This document shows, one piece after another, positions 1 to 6,066 of a stretch of 32,719 nt of DNA. Source of the DNA: Melioribacteraceae bacterium. GTDB taxonomy: Bacteria; Bacteroidota; Ignavibacteria; Ignavibacteriales; Melioribacteraceae. The stretch spans positions 1 to 32,719 of the forward strand of contig JAKIUC010000054.1 in assembly GCA_021647785.1 (NCBI GenBank), in the 5' to 3' direction. The number at the start of each line of letters is the position of its first letter. Position 1 is the first letter of the stretch. The notes beneath the pieces were generated by a model, which made no database searches, had not been told where the DNA came from, and saw only the letters and a program-made list of their open reading frames with translations. Made by a program: the position numbers and the translations under genes.

Positions 1-1451
1 GCATCGCCCCAAGATTCGAATGAATGATTTATTGGAAGTGTGTAAGTATCTTGAGATGTTGATTCATTATATTCTTCAACAAGTGATACAACAAAATTAA
101 TGTTGCTTAAAGCCTCTTCATATTTTAATGATTTTGGAAAATGAAAGAGAGGATTAACGTCATAATGAATAACAGCAGCAACTTCATTGTTGTTCATCGA
201 AGCAATTAATTTTTCAATATCTGGGAAGTGTAATTGTTTTCCGGTATTTACATAAGCTGTTTCAAAATTATAAAGTTTGCTATTTCCGAGAACCTCGTTC
301 AGTAAATTAACTGCAATATGAACATCACTCGATAAAACATCACCGGCATATACAATCGATTTTCCCTTGTTTGCAATTAAATCTTCAACAAGATAATTTA
401 GCTTAATTGAATCAAGTCCATTTTTACTTGCAACTTCATCCAAAGAATATTTGCTTAACTTACCTTTAACTCCAGAGTCTATAACTATTTGAGATGCACC
501 TTTCTTAATTACTTCATTTAAAAGAGCCATCACAAAATCGTATTGTGCTTCTGGTTTCAATCTTAATCTATAATCAGAGTTAGCACCAGTTAAACTAAGC
601 CCAGCTTCAACAACATAGAGTCTGTTAAAACTATCAACATTTTTAAAATCTCTTTTTGAACTGAATAATCTTGTATTCTCTATATAATTCCCTTCCTTCG
701 CAAGAAAATCTCCTTCAAGAGAGAGAACTATATTTGCTTCATCCCATTTAATTGATGGTAGGTCTGCATTTCCGTAACTTTTGTACCATCCATATTTTCT
801 GTTGCAATTATTAAATAAATCGAACGTATGAATTTCAGTTGATGGATACCGCTGCTTAAATTCATCCAACATCTTTTTTTCTGTTGGAGAGTTAATTGGG
901 TTTGTAAGTAAAATAATTTTTTTATCCGATTGTGCAACAGCATCTAATCTTTTCACAATATCCGAATCAACATCAGTCCATTTTATTTCTTTTTTTAACT
1001 TTATTGGGTTTTGCAATCTCGATGGATCAAATAAATTGTAAATTGAGGATTGCCCGATAGCACAGATTTTCCCTTTGTTTATAGGGTGTTCATCATTTCC
1101 ATCAACTTTTATTGGTCTTCCCTCTCGTGTTTTAATTAAAATTCCACAAGCCTCATTACATCCACTACAAGTTGAAGCATAAAAATTTGGCTTACCTGGT
1201 AAAATGCTTTCCGGACGGTTTGTGTATGGAACAATCTCCTTCTGATCATGATAATCTGTACATGCAGTAGCAGCAATAGCTGTGGATGCAGAAAGGAGTC
1301 CTAAAAATTTCCTTCTTGATAAACCACTCATACTTTTAATGTTGAACTCGTCCGTAACACCTTCCATAAATTCATCATTATTATTTTCAGAAGATACATT
1401 ACTCTCAAGTTCGTTTAGGCTCTTCCAATATTTCTTGTTTTTTTCTAACAT
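1..1451 (-). CDS. actB: Alternative complex III iron-sulfur subunit ActB, N-terminal part
   Basis: Runs off the left edge; the first 483 codons are present, read in one frame from ATG at 1451 with spot checks finding no break. The N-terminus has a twin-arginine signal (SRRKFLGLL, Arg46-Arg47) followed by a possible lipobox Cys at residue 64 (ATAC). A Cys-X2-Cys-X3-Cys-X27-Cys motif at residues 95-130 matches the N-terminal 4Fe-4S pattern of molybdopterin oxidoreductases, the family from which ActB1 derives. Further on, SIVYAGDVLSSDVH and HSFESWGD fit ActB. In the family ActB sits on the periplasmic face and carries electrons from quinol toward the cytochrome subunits; its C-terminal ferredoxin domain would lie outside the window. 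No Shine-Dalgarno sequence is visible before the ATG. It follows actA and a small Tat protein on the same strand. Confidence 0.9.
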   Translation of the reverse strand, partial: MLEKNKKYWKSLNELESNVSSENNNDEFMEGVTDEFNIKSMSGLSRRKFLGLLSASTAIAATACTDYHDQKEIVPYTNRPESILPGKPNFYASTCSGCNEACGILIKTREGRPIKVDGNDEHPINKGKICAIGQSSIYNLFDPSRLQNPIKLKKEIKWTDVDSDIVKRLDAVAQSDKKIILLTNPINSPTEKKMLDEFKQRYPSTEIHTFDLFNNCNRKYGWYKSYGNADLPSIKWDEANIVLSLEGDFLAKEGNYIENTRLFSSKRDFKNVDSFNRLYVVEAGLSLTGANSDYRLRLKPEAQYDFVMALLNEVIKKGASQIVIDSGVKGKLSKYSLDEVASKNGLDSIKLNYLVEDLIANKGKSIVYAGDVLSSDVHIAVNLLNEVLGNSKLYNFETAYVNTGKQLHFPDIEKLIASMNNNEVAAVIHYDVNPLFHFPKSLKYEEALSNINFVVSLVEEYNESTSQDTYTLPINHSFESWGD

Positions 1452-1534
1452 AATTTATTTTATACATTTATTTTTTTTAGATTTTCTATTATCAGCATTC
1501 TACTATCTGCTATTTAGCCTGTCTCACTCGCTGC

Positions 1535-1569
1535 TATCGAGATACCGGTTATCGAGCTTGTCGAGATAC
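1535..1569. repeat. Short direct/inverted repeat at the end of the small Tat gene
   Basis: TCGAGATAC occurs at 1537-1545 and again at 1561-1569, with TATCGAG copies between them. The block covers the last codons and stop of the 59-residue Tat protein and extends into the gap before actB. It looks like an inserted intergenic repeat unit. The rest of the gap to actB (1452-1534) is AT-rich with nothing recognisable. Confidence 0.5.
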
Positions 1570-1728
1570 TGCTTGTTTATGAATATTGATCTTTTTTAGT
1601 TTTCTATATTTTGTAGATGCTAAAAGTTTAATCGGGAAAGCCGACAACAACATAGCTCCAAGAGTACCCTTTCCAGCAAGTGAAAAGAAATTACGTCTAT
1701 CTGTTTTATTTTGGATAAAATTTTGCAA
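1549..1728 (-). CDS. Small twin-arginine signal protein inside the ACIII operon
   Basis: A 59-codon frame lies between actA and actB on the same strand. I place the start at TTG (1728-1726), preceded by GGAG about eight bases upstream; no ATG precedes the signal sequence. The product has a twin-arginine motif (DRRNFFSLAGKG, residues 10-21), a hydrophobic stretch (residues 22-33, LGAMLLSAFPIK) and a short basic tail. Its place, strand and tight spacing (14 bases after the actA stop) make it a likely operon member. From memory, small Tat proteins occur beside actA/actB in related bacteria, but I cannot confirm this here. It may be a small exported subunit or assembly factor. The last codons run into a local repeat, so the C-terminus may differ from relatives. 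Confidence 0.68.
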   Translation of the reverse strand: MQNFIQNKTDRRNFFSLAGKGTLGAMLLSAFPIKLLASTKYRKLKKINIHKQAVSRQAR

Positions 1729-1742
1729 AATAATTTTCTCCT

Positions 1743-2312
1743 TTATCTATGACAAGCCGCACAGTAGCGCGGACCTTGTTTAACATTTTCAATGTATGGT
1801 AAAAATTTCTCTGGCTCTTTGTGGCAATCTAAACAAGCAGACATTGTAAATGATTTTACTTGTTTTATTACATCCATCTCTCTTACGTTTCCGTGGCAGC
1901 TTTCACAATCAATTCCGGTATTTACATGAACGCTATGATTAAAGTATGCATACTCGGGAACTTTATGAACCCTCTTCCATGGTAATATTTTTCCTGAATC
2001 ATAATACTTCTTAAGTTTAATTATTTCCGGTCTATCTTTCCTTGATATTGTATGGCAGTTCATGCAAATATTTGTAGATGGAATTAGAGCTTGCTTGCCT
2101 TTTGTAACACCCGTATGGCAATACTGACAATCGATGCCCAAATCACCTGCATGAAGTTTGTGCGAATAGTCTATTGGTTGTATGGGCTGATAACCAACTC
2201 CATCCCTCTCCTGACGAGAAACGTAGAAAGTTGTTAAAAAGGAAACTGCAATAACAAAGATAATTAATGGGATACGTACTTTAAGAGTATAATCAAGTAT
2301 AGTTTTCTTCAT
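1743..2312 (-). CDS. actA: Alternative complex III pentaheme cytochrome c subunit ActA
   Basis: 189 residues with a single N-terminal membrane segment (about residues 13-30, IPLIIFVIAVSFLTTFYV) acting as anchor or uncleaved signal. Five CxxCH heme c sites follow at residues 62-66, 83-87, 136-140, 160-164 and 184-188; additional His residues (for example 51, 54, 116, 126, 129) could be axial ligands. Five hemes and this length match ActA of quinol-oxidising alternative complex III, where the subunit passes electrons out toward a cytochrome c or a terminal oxidase. It is the first ACIII gene in the window, with about 400 bases of non-coding DNA upstream, so the operon promoter is probably between 2313 and 2490. 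A short Tat gene and actB follow. Confidence 0.93.
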   Translation of the reverse strand: MKKTILDYTLKVRIPLIIFVIAVSFLTTFYVSRQERDGVGYQPIQPIDYSHKLHAGDLGIDCQYCHTGVTKGKQALIPSTNICMNCHTISRKDRPEIIKLKKYYDSGKILPWKRVHKVPEYAYFNHSVHVNTGIDCESCHGNVREMDVIKQVKSFTMSACLDCHKEPEKFLPYIENVKQGPRYCAACHR

Positions 2313-2489
2313 TTCTCTCCTATAAACAGAACCTAAATGAAATTTTAATTTTTAAAGTTTAATTTGATTTACAGTATTATTAAGACACGCTATTCTATTT
2401 ATAATAACTGAAATAGCAAGTTAATCTTTTTTCAATAAAATGACAAAAATAATTTTAAATATTTTTGCTTCTGTTTTATTTGGGAAAAC

Positions 2490-2582
2490 AAAACCCAACT
2501 TTTGCTTTATTTAAGTAACTTCTTTTGAACTCATTATTTTTGTATTCTAAAAATATTTAACGTCCCATAAAAGTTGGGTTTT
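2490..2582. repeat. Perfect 14-bp inverted repeat with 65-base spacer
   Basis: AAAACCCAACTTTT at 2490-2503 is the exact reverse complement of AAAAGTTGGGTTTT at 2569-2582. The 65 bases between contain no gene. It could be the ends of a small non-autonomous element, a long-stem transcript, or a distant terminator pair. The remainder of 2313-2489 is AT-rich upstream DNA of actA with no motif I can defend. Confidence 0.55.
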
Positions 2583-2622
2583 TTCTGGAATAAATATCAC
2601 CATAATATAGCTCCTCTGGAGC

Positions 2623-2713
2623 TTTTAGTAGCGTAGGTACGATCCGCCACCACGGATTATGGTAAATAAAATCATAAAGATAACACCATTCTTCAGTCCG
2701 CCGTGGCGGATTA
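2623..2713. repeat. Palindromic repeat block (AGCTCC/GGAGCT and TCCGCC/GGCGGA)
   Basis: Contains an AGCTCC...GGAGCT hairpin near 2623-2637, a degenerate palindrome ATCCG..CGGAT at 2642-2657 and an intact TCCGCC-GT-GGCGGA palindrome at 2697-2710 that abuts the stop codon of the downstream helix-turn-helix gene. The intact copy matches the palindrome at 4283-4302. This is a REP-like intergenic repeat of unknown origin. Confidence 0.65.
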
Positions 2714-3016
2714 TCTGTTACTCAAATAGTAATAATTAGTATCTAAAACTACAGAAGGGTGTTTATCTGCAATATTTAAGAGAACTTTTGCAGGTCCTTC
2801 AGGTTTTCTTCTACCTTGTTCCCAATTCTGTAGTGTTGAGTGGCTAATACCTAATAACTGTGCAAATTTAATTTGAGATAAACCTAAACGTGTTCTTATC
2901 TCTTTAGGGTTAGGAGCAATATAAATAAATTCTCTCTCTGCCTCTTTTTCCCCTTTTAATATTTTTCCACCCTCTTTTATGCTTTGTTGAAGCTCTTCAA
3001 ATAATTCATCTTTCAT
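2711..3016 (-). CDS. NadS-like helix-turn-helix antitoxin
   Basis: 101 residues. Residues 1-35 (LFEELQQSIKEGGKILKGE...) followed by an XRE-type helix-turn-helix (about 39-80, RLGLSQIKFAQLLGISHSTL, then NWEQGRRKPEGPAKVLL) fit the NadS/HigA-type antitoxins of RelE-like toxins. In intact modules the toxin is encoded just upstream and overlaps the antitoxin start as ATGA. Here that overlap is kept (TGA at 3015-3013) but the toxin is reduced to fragments. The antitoxin probably binds the inverted repeat at 3094-3123. The last residues (TNYYYLSNR) replace the usual family ending, and the TAA stop lies in a palindromic repeat. It may now act only as an autonomous regulator, or be decaying. Confidence 0.82.
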   Translation of the reverse strand: MKDELFEELQQSIKEGGKILKGEKEAEREFIYIAPNPKEIRTRLGLSQIKFAQLLGISHSTLQNWEQGRRKPEGPAKVLLNIADKHPSVVLDTNYYYLSNR

Positions 3017-3073
3017 TTTAATTCCTCCTCAACTAACCTTTTTAGTAAATATTGTTGTTTCAATAATTTTCAT
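3013..3073 (-). pseudogene. RelE/HigB-type toxin with its middle deleted
   Basis: Reading from ATG at 3073 gives MKIIETTIFTKKVS then TGA at 3031-3029. The start closely resembles the N-terminus of RelE-type toxins paired with NadS. In the next frame the same bases read KRLVEEELK and stop at TGA overlapping the antitoxin ATG, which is how these toxins normally end. The sequence thus keeps about 11 N-terminal and 9 C-terminal codons, out of frame, with the roughly 90 central codons gone. Toxicity is therefore lost. The likeness to family ends is from memory of the family; the coding pattern is directly visible. Confidence 0.7.
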
Positions 3074-3078
3074 GATGC

Positions 3079-3123
3079 AACATACGCCATTGACTGATGT
3101 TTGTCAATATTTTAAAACATCAG
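3079..3123 (-). promoter_or_regulatory. Promoter and operator of the NadS-like module
   Basis: On the minus strand, TTGACA (3107-3102) and TATGTT (3084-3079) are separated by 17 bases, a good sigma-70-type pair. A perfect 9-bp inverted repeat, CTGATGTTT at 3094-3102 and AAACATCAG at 3115-3123 with a 12-base spacer, overlaps the -35 box and is a natural binding site for the antitoxin. The -10 box lies only five bases before the toxin ATG, so the transcript would be almost leaderless at that start. Confidence 0.6.
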
Positions 3124-3445
3124 GAGTTACACCAAAAAGCTACACAAACGAGAGTTAAGTCCTTTTCTGTATGAATCAGTTAAAGAGGAAAAGAAGTGGA
3201 AAAGAAAAAATGGGGTAACTTTTTTATTGTTTTTGGGTAAACCTATTCTATGACTCTTCAGTTGCCTACTTTGCTTATTCGGTTGCCTTGGTCATAGTAT
3301 TTGTTAAAGAATGGTCCTCGACAGCAAACGAAATATATTGATAATACTTCACTTTTAACTATTATCCACGCTTTTTCAAATAGTGCGGAAAACAGGAAAA
3401 TATTTTTGCGAATTAAGAGAGCAGCAAGATTTATCGTTGTGTATA

Positions 3446-3504
3446 AACCAGTAAACTGGTTACAATTTCTTTATTCTTTTATTTCCCACTGATGAATCAG
3501 TGGG
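3446..3504. repeat. Two perfect short palindromes in a gene-free stretch
   Basis: AACCAGT-AA-ACTGGTT at 3446-3461 and CCCACTGAT-GA-ATCAGTGGG at 3485-3504. Neither is followed by a T run, so they are not typical terminators. The gap 3124-3646 otherwise shows only short unlikely frames. Confidence 0.5.
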
Positions 3505-3646
3505 TTAGTAAGAACAATTATTTTGGATAGATATGGTTTGAAAAATATTTTTCTTCTGTTTCGTATATTTTATAATTTGGAAAGTGTTCTTTTCTTATTA
3601 AATTAAATATGGTTTTGCCAACAACAAATTAAACTTATTGTGAAAT

Positions 3647-4084
3647 ATGAAAATATATTTGGACAACTGTTCTTTTAATAGACCATTTGATGACCAATCA
3701 TTTATGCGTATAAAACTTGAAACAGAAGCAAAGTTATTTATTCAAAAAAACATTCTGACTGGAAAGTTGCAATTAGTCTGGTCACATATTCTATAATTTG
3801 AAAATATGCAAAATCCATTTATTGAAAGAAAAAATACTATAATTGAATGGAAAAAAATAGCAACTGAGAAAATTGTGGAGAATAAGAATATTATCAACAA
3901 AGCATCCGAAATAACACGTTTTAGAGTTAAACCCAAAGATGCACTTCATGTTGCCTGTGCTATAGAAGGAAGAGCAGAGTATTTTTTAACAACAGATGAT
4001 AAACTTTTGAAGAAACTGGCAAAAGCCAGAGAACTTATCGTAATTAACCCTGTTAATTTTATTCCTATTTTGGAGAATTTATAA
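3647..4084 (+). pseudogene. PIN-domain toxin interrupted by one in-frame stop
   Basis: From ATG at 3647 the frame reads MKIYLDNCSFNRPFDDQSF..., a PIN-domain N-terminus with the first acidic residue Asp6. It is halted by TAA at 3794-3796 (codon 50) in the context SHIL*FEN, then continues in the same frame to TAA at 4084 with the conserved RFRVKPKDALHVACAIEG and YFLTTDDKLL segments that hold the remaining acidic residues. The reconstructed length is about 145 codons, normal for this PIN family. Relatives, as I recall them, have Glu or Asp at the stop position, and GAA to TAA needs a single base change. The C-terminal piece alone can be read from ATG at 3806 but would lack the first active-site residue. 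Confidence 0.8.
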
Positions 4085-4285
4085 TGATTACTGATACAGA
4101 AATAAAAAAAAGAGGAATTAAAGCATTAATTTAATGACCTTGGCAACGTAGAAGCAGAACGTTTCATATCTCTAATAATTAGAGAACCTTTTGATTACAC
4201 ACAGTGGCAAAGAGAACTTTGGAGAGATGAATCTGTAGAAGAACTCAGCAAAAAAGCCATGAACGCAACAAAAATATTACCATAA
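4084..4285 (+). pseudogene. Partner gene of the PIN toxin, broken by a one-base insertion
   Basis: ATG at 4084 overlaps the PIN stop by one base (TAATG). The frame reads MITDTEIKKRGIKALI and meets TAA at 4132. One frame over, the protein continues DLGNVEAERFISLIIREP and on through FDYTQWQRELW and VEELSKKAM to TAA at 4283. Removing one T from the TTT at 4130-4132 joins the halves as ...KALINDLGNVEAERF..., giving 66 residues. I recognise the pattern as the small protein often encoded next to such PIN genes, probably the antitoxin, but cannot name a family. The stop codon is part of a palindromic repeat. Confidence 0.68.
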
Positions 4286-4316
4286 TCCGCCGTGGCGGAT
4301 TATCCGCCATTGCGGA
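4283..4316. repeat. Tandem palindromes of the TCCGCC/GGCGGA family
   Basis: TAATCCGCC-GT-GGCGGATTA at 4283-4302 is a perfect 20-base palindrome; a second, TCCGC-CATT-GCGGA, follows at 4303-4316. The outer TAA of the first palindrome is the stop of the plus-strand partner gene on the left, and on the other strand the stop of the minus-strand lipoprotein. The second palindrome encodes that lipoprotein's last residues. It may also fold as a terminator-like structure between the convergent genes. Confidence 0.75.
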
Positions 4317-5313
4317 AATCCATCCCCAATAACGAATCAAGGTATTTTTCAAACCCAATAATAAATTCCTTTGTTAGTGCTTTATTTGCAGAGTACTTTG
4401 CACGAGAGTAAACAGCCGATTCGCTCATTCCACCCTCTCTACCACTTTTATCAAAGTTAAAGATTATTTCATTATTAGAATCGGTTAGTTCAATATTCAT
4501 AAACCAGTTATAAAATATCTCTTTTCGCCCTAAATCTACTTCCTCATATTTAAGAGAAGAGGAAATTAAAAAATCTCCATTAGCTGCTATTTTGAAACCC
4601 TTTGAAGTAATAATACTTGACAAACTATTTTTAATATCTTCACTACTATCAGAAACAACAAATGTAATACTATTTGCTGCTTCCCCTTTTTTTCGATAAA
4701 TAGAATTATATGCTGCAACTTTATCGGAAAAATCCGGATTATATGGAGAAATTATTGTTTGCTGCTGCATCAAACTAAGATTTTCATTCATAAGTTTTGA
4801 AGCTCTATTTAATGCAGCATATTTTTTAATCTTTGAATTAGCATTATCCGCATTTGCCTCCAATGAGAGAATTGAGGAATTTAAATTCTCAATCTTTTCA
4901 TCATAAATAGCAGCCGTTTCTCGTCTATTTATATATGCTACAATATAATTATTCCCAACTTCATCAACGCTATGTTTACCATATTTTACATTCAATAATT
5001 TTTGATTTGATGAAACGTTTGTTCTTTTTTTTGTTGTCGATTCATAAGTTAACGATGAACCTTCAGCATCGGAGAATTCCGAGTAGTGTTCATTTAGGGT
5101 TTGGCTCATATCAATCTTTGATTCAAAAATTAATGCGAGTTTGCCCATTGCATTTTTCTCGGCATCCTTTCTGGTATCCCCTTCTCCAACAGCCGATAAA
5201 TATTTTGATTCGGGATAATCTTTTTCAAGACTCTGATATAGATTGCTCGAAGTTTGTGCAGAGCAACTTGAAATTATAAAAAAAACGAAAAAAGAAATAA
5301 TTTTTAGATACAT
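4300..5313 (-). CDS. LPP20-domain-containing lipoprotein
   Basis: 337 residues. A signal peptide with lipobox ISSC gives a predicted lipidated Cys17. Residues about 35-75 (YPESKYLSAVGEGDTRKDAE, then KNAMGKLALIFESKI) match the LPP20/FlgO-like domain typical of such lipoproteins, followed by a charged region with a likely coiled coil (about 135-180) and a C-terminal alpha/beta region of unknown family. Its N-terminal domain resembles that of the last gene of the divergent lpoB operon, suggesting a related envelope role, but no function is known. The final residues FRNGG and the stop come from a palindromic repeat, so the original C-terminus may have been overwritten. It starts 136 bases from lpoB in the opposite direction. 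Confidence 0.75.
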   Translation of the reverse strand: MYLKIISFFVFFIISSCSAQTSSNLYQSLEKDYPESKYLSAVGEGDTRKDAEKNAMGKLALIFESKIDMSQTLNEHYSEFSDAEGSSLTYESTTKKRTNVSSNQKLLNVKYGKHSVDEVGNNYIVAYINRRETAAIYDEKIENLNSSILSLEANADNANSKIKKYAALNRASKLMNENLSLMQQQTIISPYNPDFSDKVAAYNSIYRKKGEAANSITFVVSDSSEDIKNSLSSIITSKGFKIAANGDFLISSSLKYEEVDLGRKEIFYNWFMNIELTDSNNEIIFNFDKSGREGGMSESAVYSRAKYSANKALTKEFIIGFEKYLDSLLGMDFRNGG

Positions 5314-5341
5314 CTTTTTGACCCCTTGATTTGTTTAACAC

Positions 5342-5359
5342 AAAATAATGCATTATTTT
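5342..5359. promoter_or_regulatory. 18-bp perfect palindrome between divergent lipoprotein genes
   Basis: AAAATAATG-CATTATTTT lies in the 136-base gap between the two divergent gene starts (5313 and 5450). Position and symmetry suit a regulator-binding site, but the sequence is AT-rich and chance is possible. Confidence 0.3.
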
Positions 5360-5449
5360 TTATTATCAAAAACTATTAAGATTTTTATTATATATTTATA
5401 AATCAAGTTTAGATAATTTAATTTTAAGCTAAAAAAATATGAGGCTGCT

Positions 5450-6055
5450 ATGAAAAACTTACTTACATTTATTTTTATTACTTCACTTATTTTATTTCTT
5501 GCCGGATGCGGCTCTTCACGTACTGTACAAAGGACTTCTTCCGATACTACTGTTGACCTTAGCGGCAGATGGAATGATACCGACTCGAGACTTACTGCAA
5601 AAAAAATGGTAGATGGTCTTTTAGATAGCCGTTGGATTACTAATTTCAAAAAAGAGAACGATAGAAGACCCGTAGTTATTGTTGGAAATATTAAAAACAA
5701 TTCTTCCGAGCATATTCAAACAAAAATATTCTCGAAAGATATTGAACGAGAATTAATAAATAGTGGTGAAGTAAAATTTGTTGCCTCTTCTGCCGAGCGT
5801 GCCGAGATTAGAGATGAAAGATCAGAGCAACAGCAGTATTCATCAATGGAAACAGCTAAAAGGTTAGCCAACGAAACAGGTGCAGATTTTATGCTTAAAG
5901 GTGTAATTAGTACTCAGAACGATTCGTTTGATGGCGAAGCTGTAAAATTTTATCAAGTTGATTTAGAAATGATAAATCTTGAAACAAATGAAAAAGTTTG
6001 GATGGATTCAAAAAAAATCAAAAAACTTGTTGACCAAGCTGGTTACAAATTTTAA
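5450..6055 (+). CDS. lpoB: LpoB-like penicillin-binding protein activator lipoprotein
   Basis: 201 residues with signal peptide and lipobox LAGC (Cys20). The region from about residue 37 to 198 (VDLSGRWNDTDSRL, RRPVVIVGNIKNNSSEHI, ETGADFMLKGVI, KVWMDSKKIKK) follows the LpoB family pattern. In enterobacteria LpoB is an outer-membrane lipoprotein that activates a class A penicillin-binding protein; whether that holds in this lineage is not known. The start ATG is preceded by TGAGG. It leads a three-gene operon with a COG3014-type lipoprotein nine bases on and an LPP20 protein after that, a grouping seen in other bacteria. Confidence 0.88.
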   Translation: MKNLLTFIFITSLILFLAGCGSSRTVQRTSSDTTVDLSGRWNDTDSRLTAKKMVDGLLDSRWITNFKKENDRRPVVIVGNIKNNSSEHIQTKIFSKDIERELINSGEVKFVASSAERAEIRDERSEQQQYSSMETAKRLANETGADFMLKGVISTQNDSFDGEAVKFYQVDLEMINLETNEKVWMDSKKIKKLVDQAGYKF

Positions 6056-6066
6056 TTTTTACTTTG

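Noticed and set aside
1282-1599. Plus-strand open frame of 105 codons
   Set aside because: It is antisense to actB and the small Tat gene, and its product is a low-complexity Leu/Phe/Ser-rich translation of AT-rich DNA.
3124-3270. Possible gene fragment reading ELSPFLYESVKEEKKW
   Set aside because: A short open stretch without a clear start and with no family I recognise.
3301-3492. Plus-strand open frame of 63 codons
   Set aside because: Non-ATG start, no ribosome binding site, no recognisable motif, and it runs through two palindromic repeats. I treat the stretch as non-coding.
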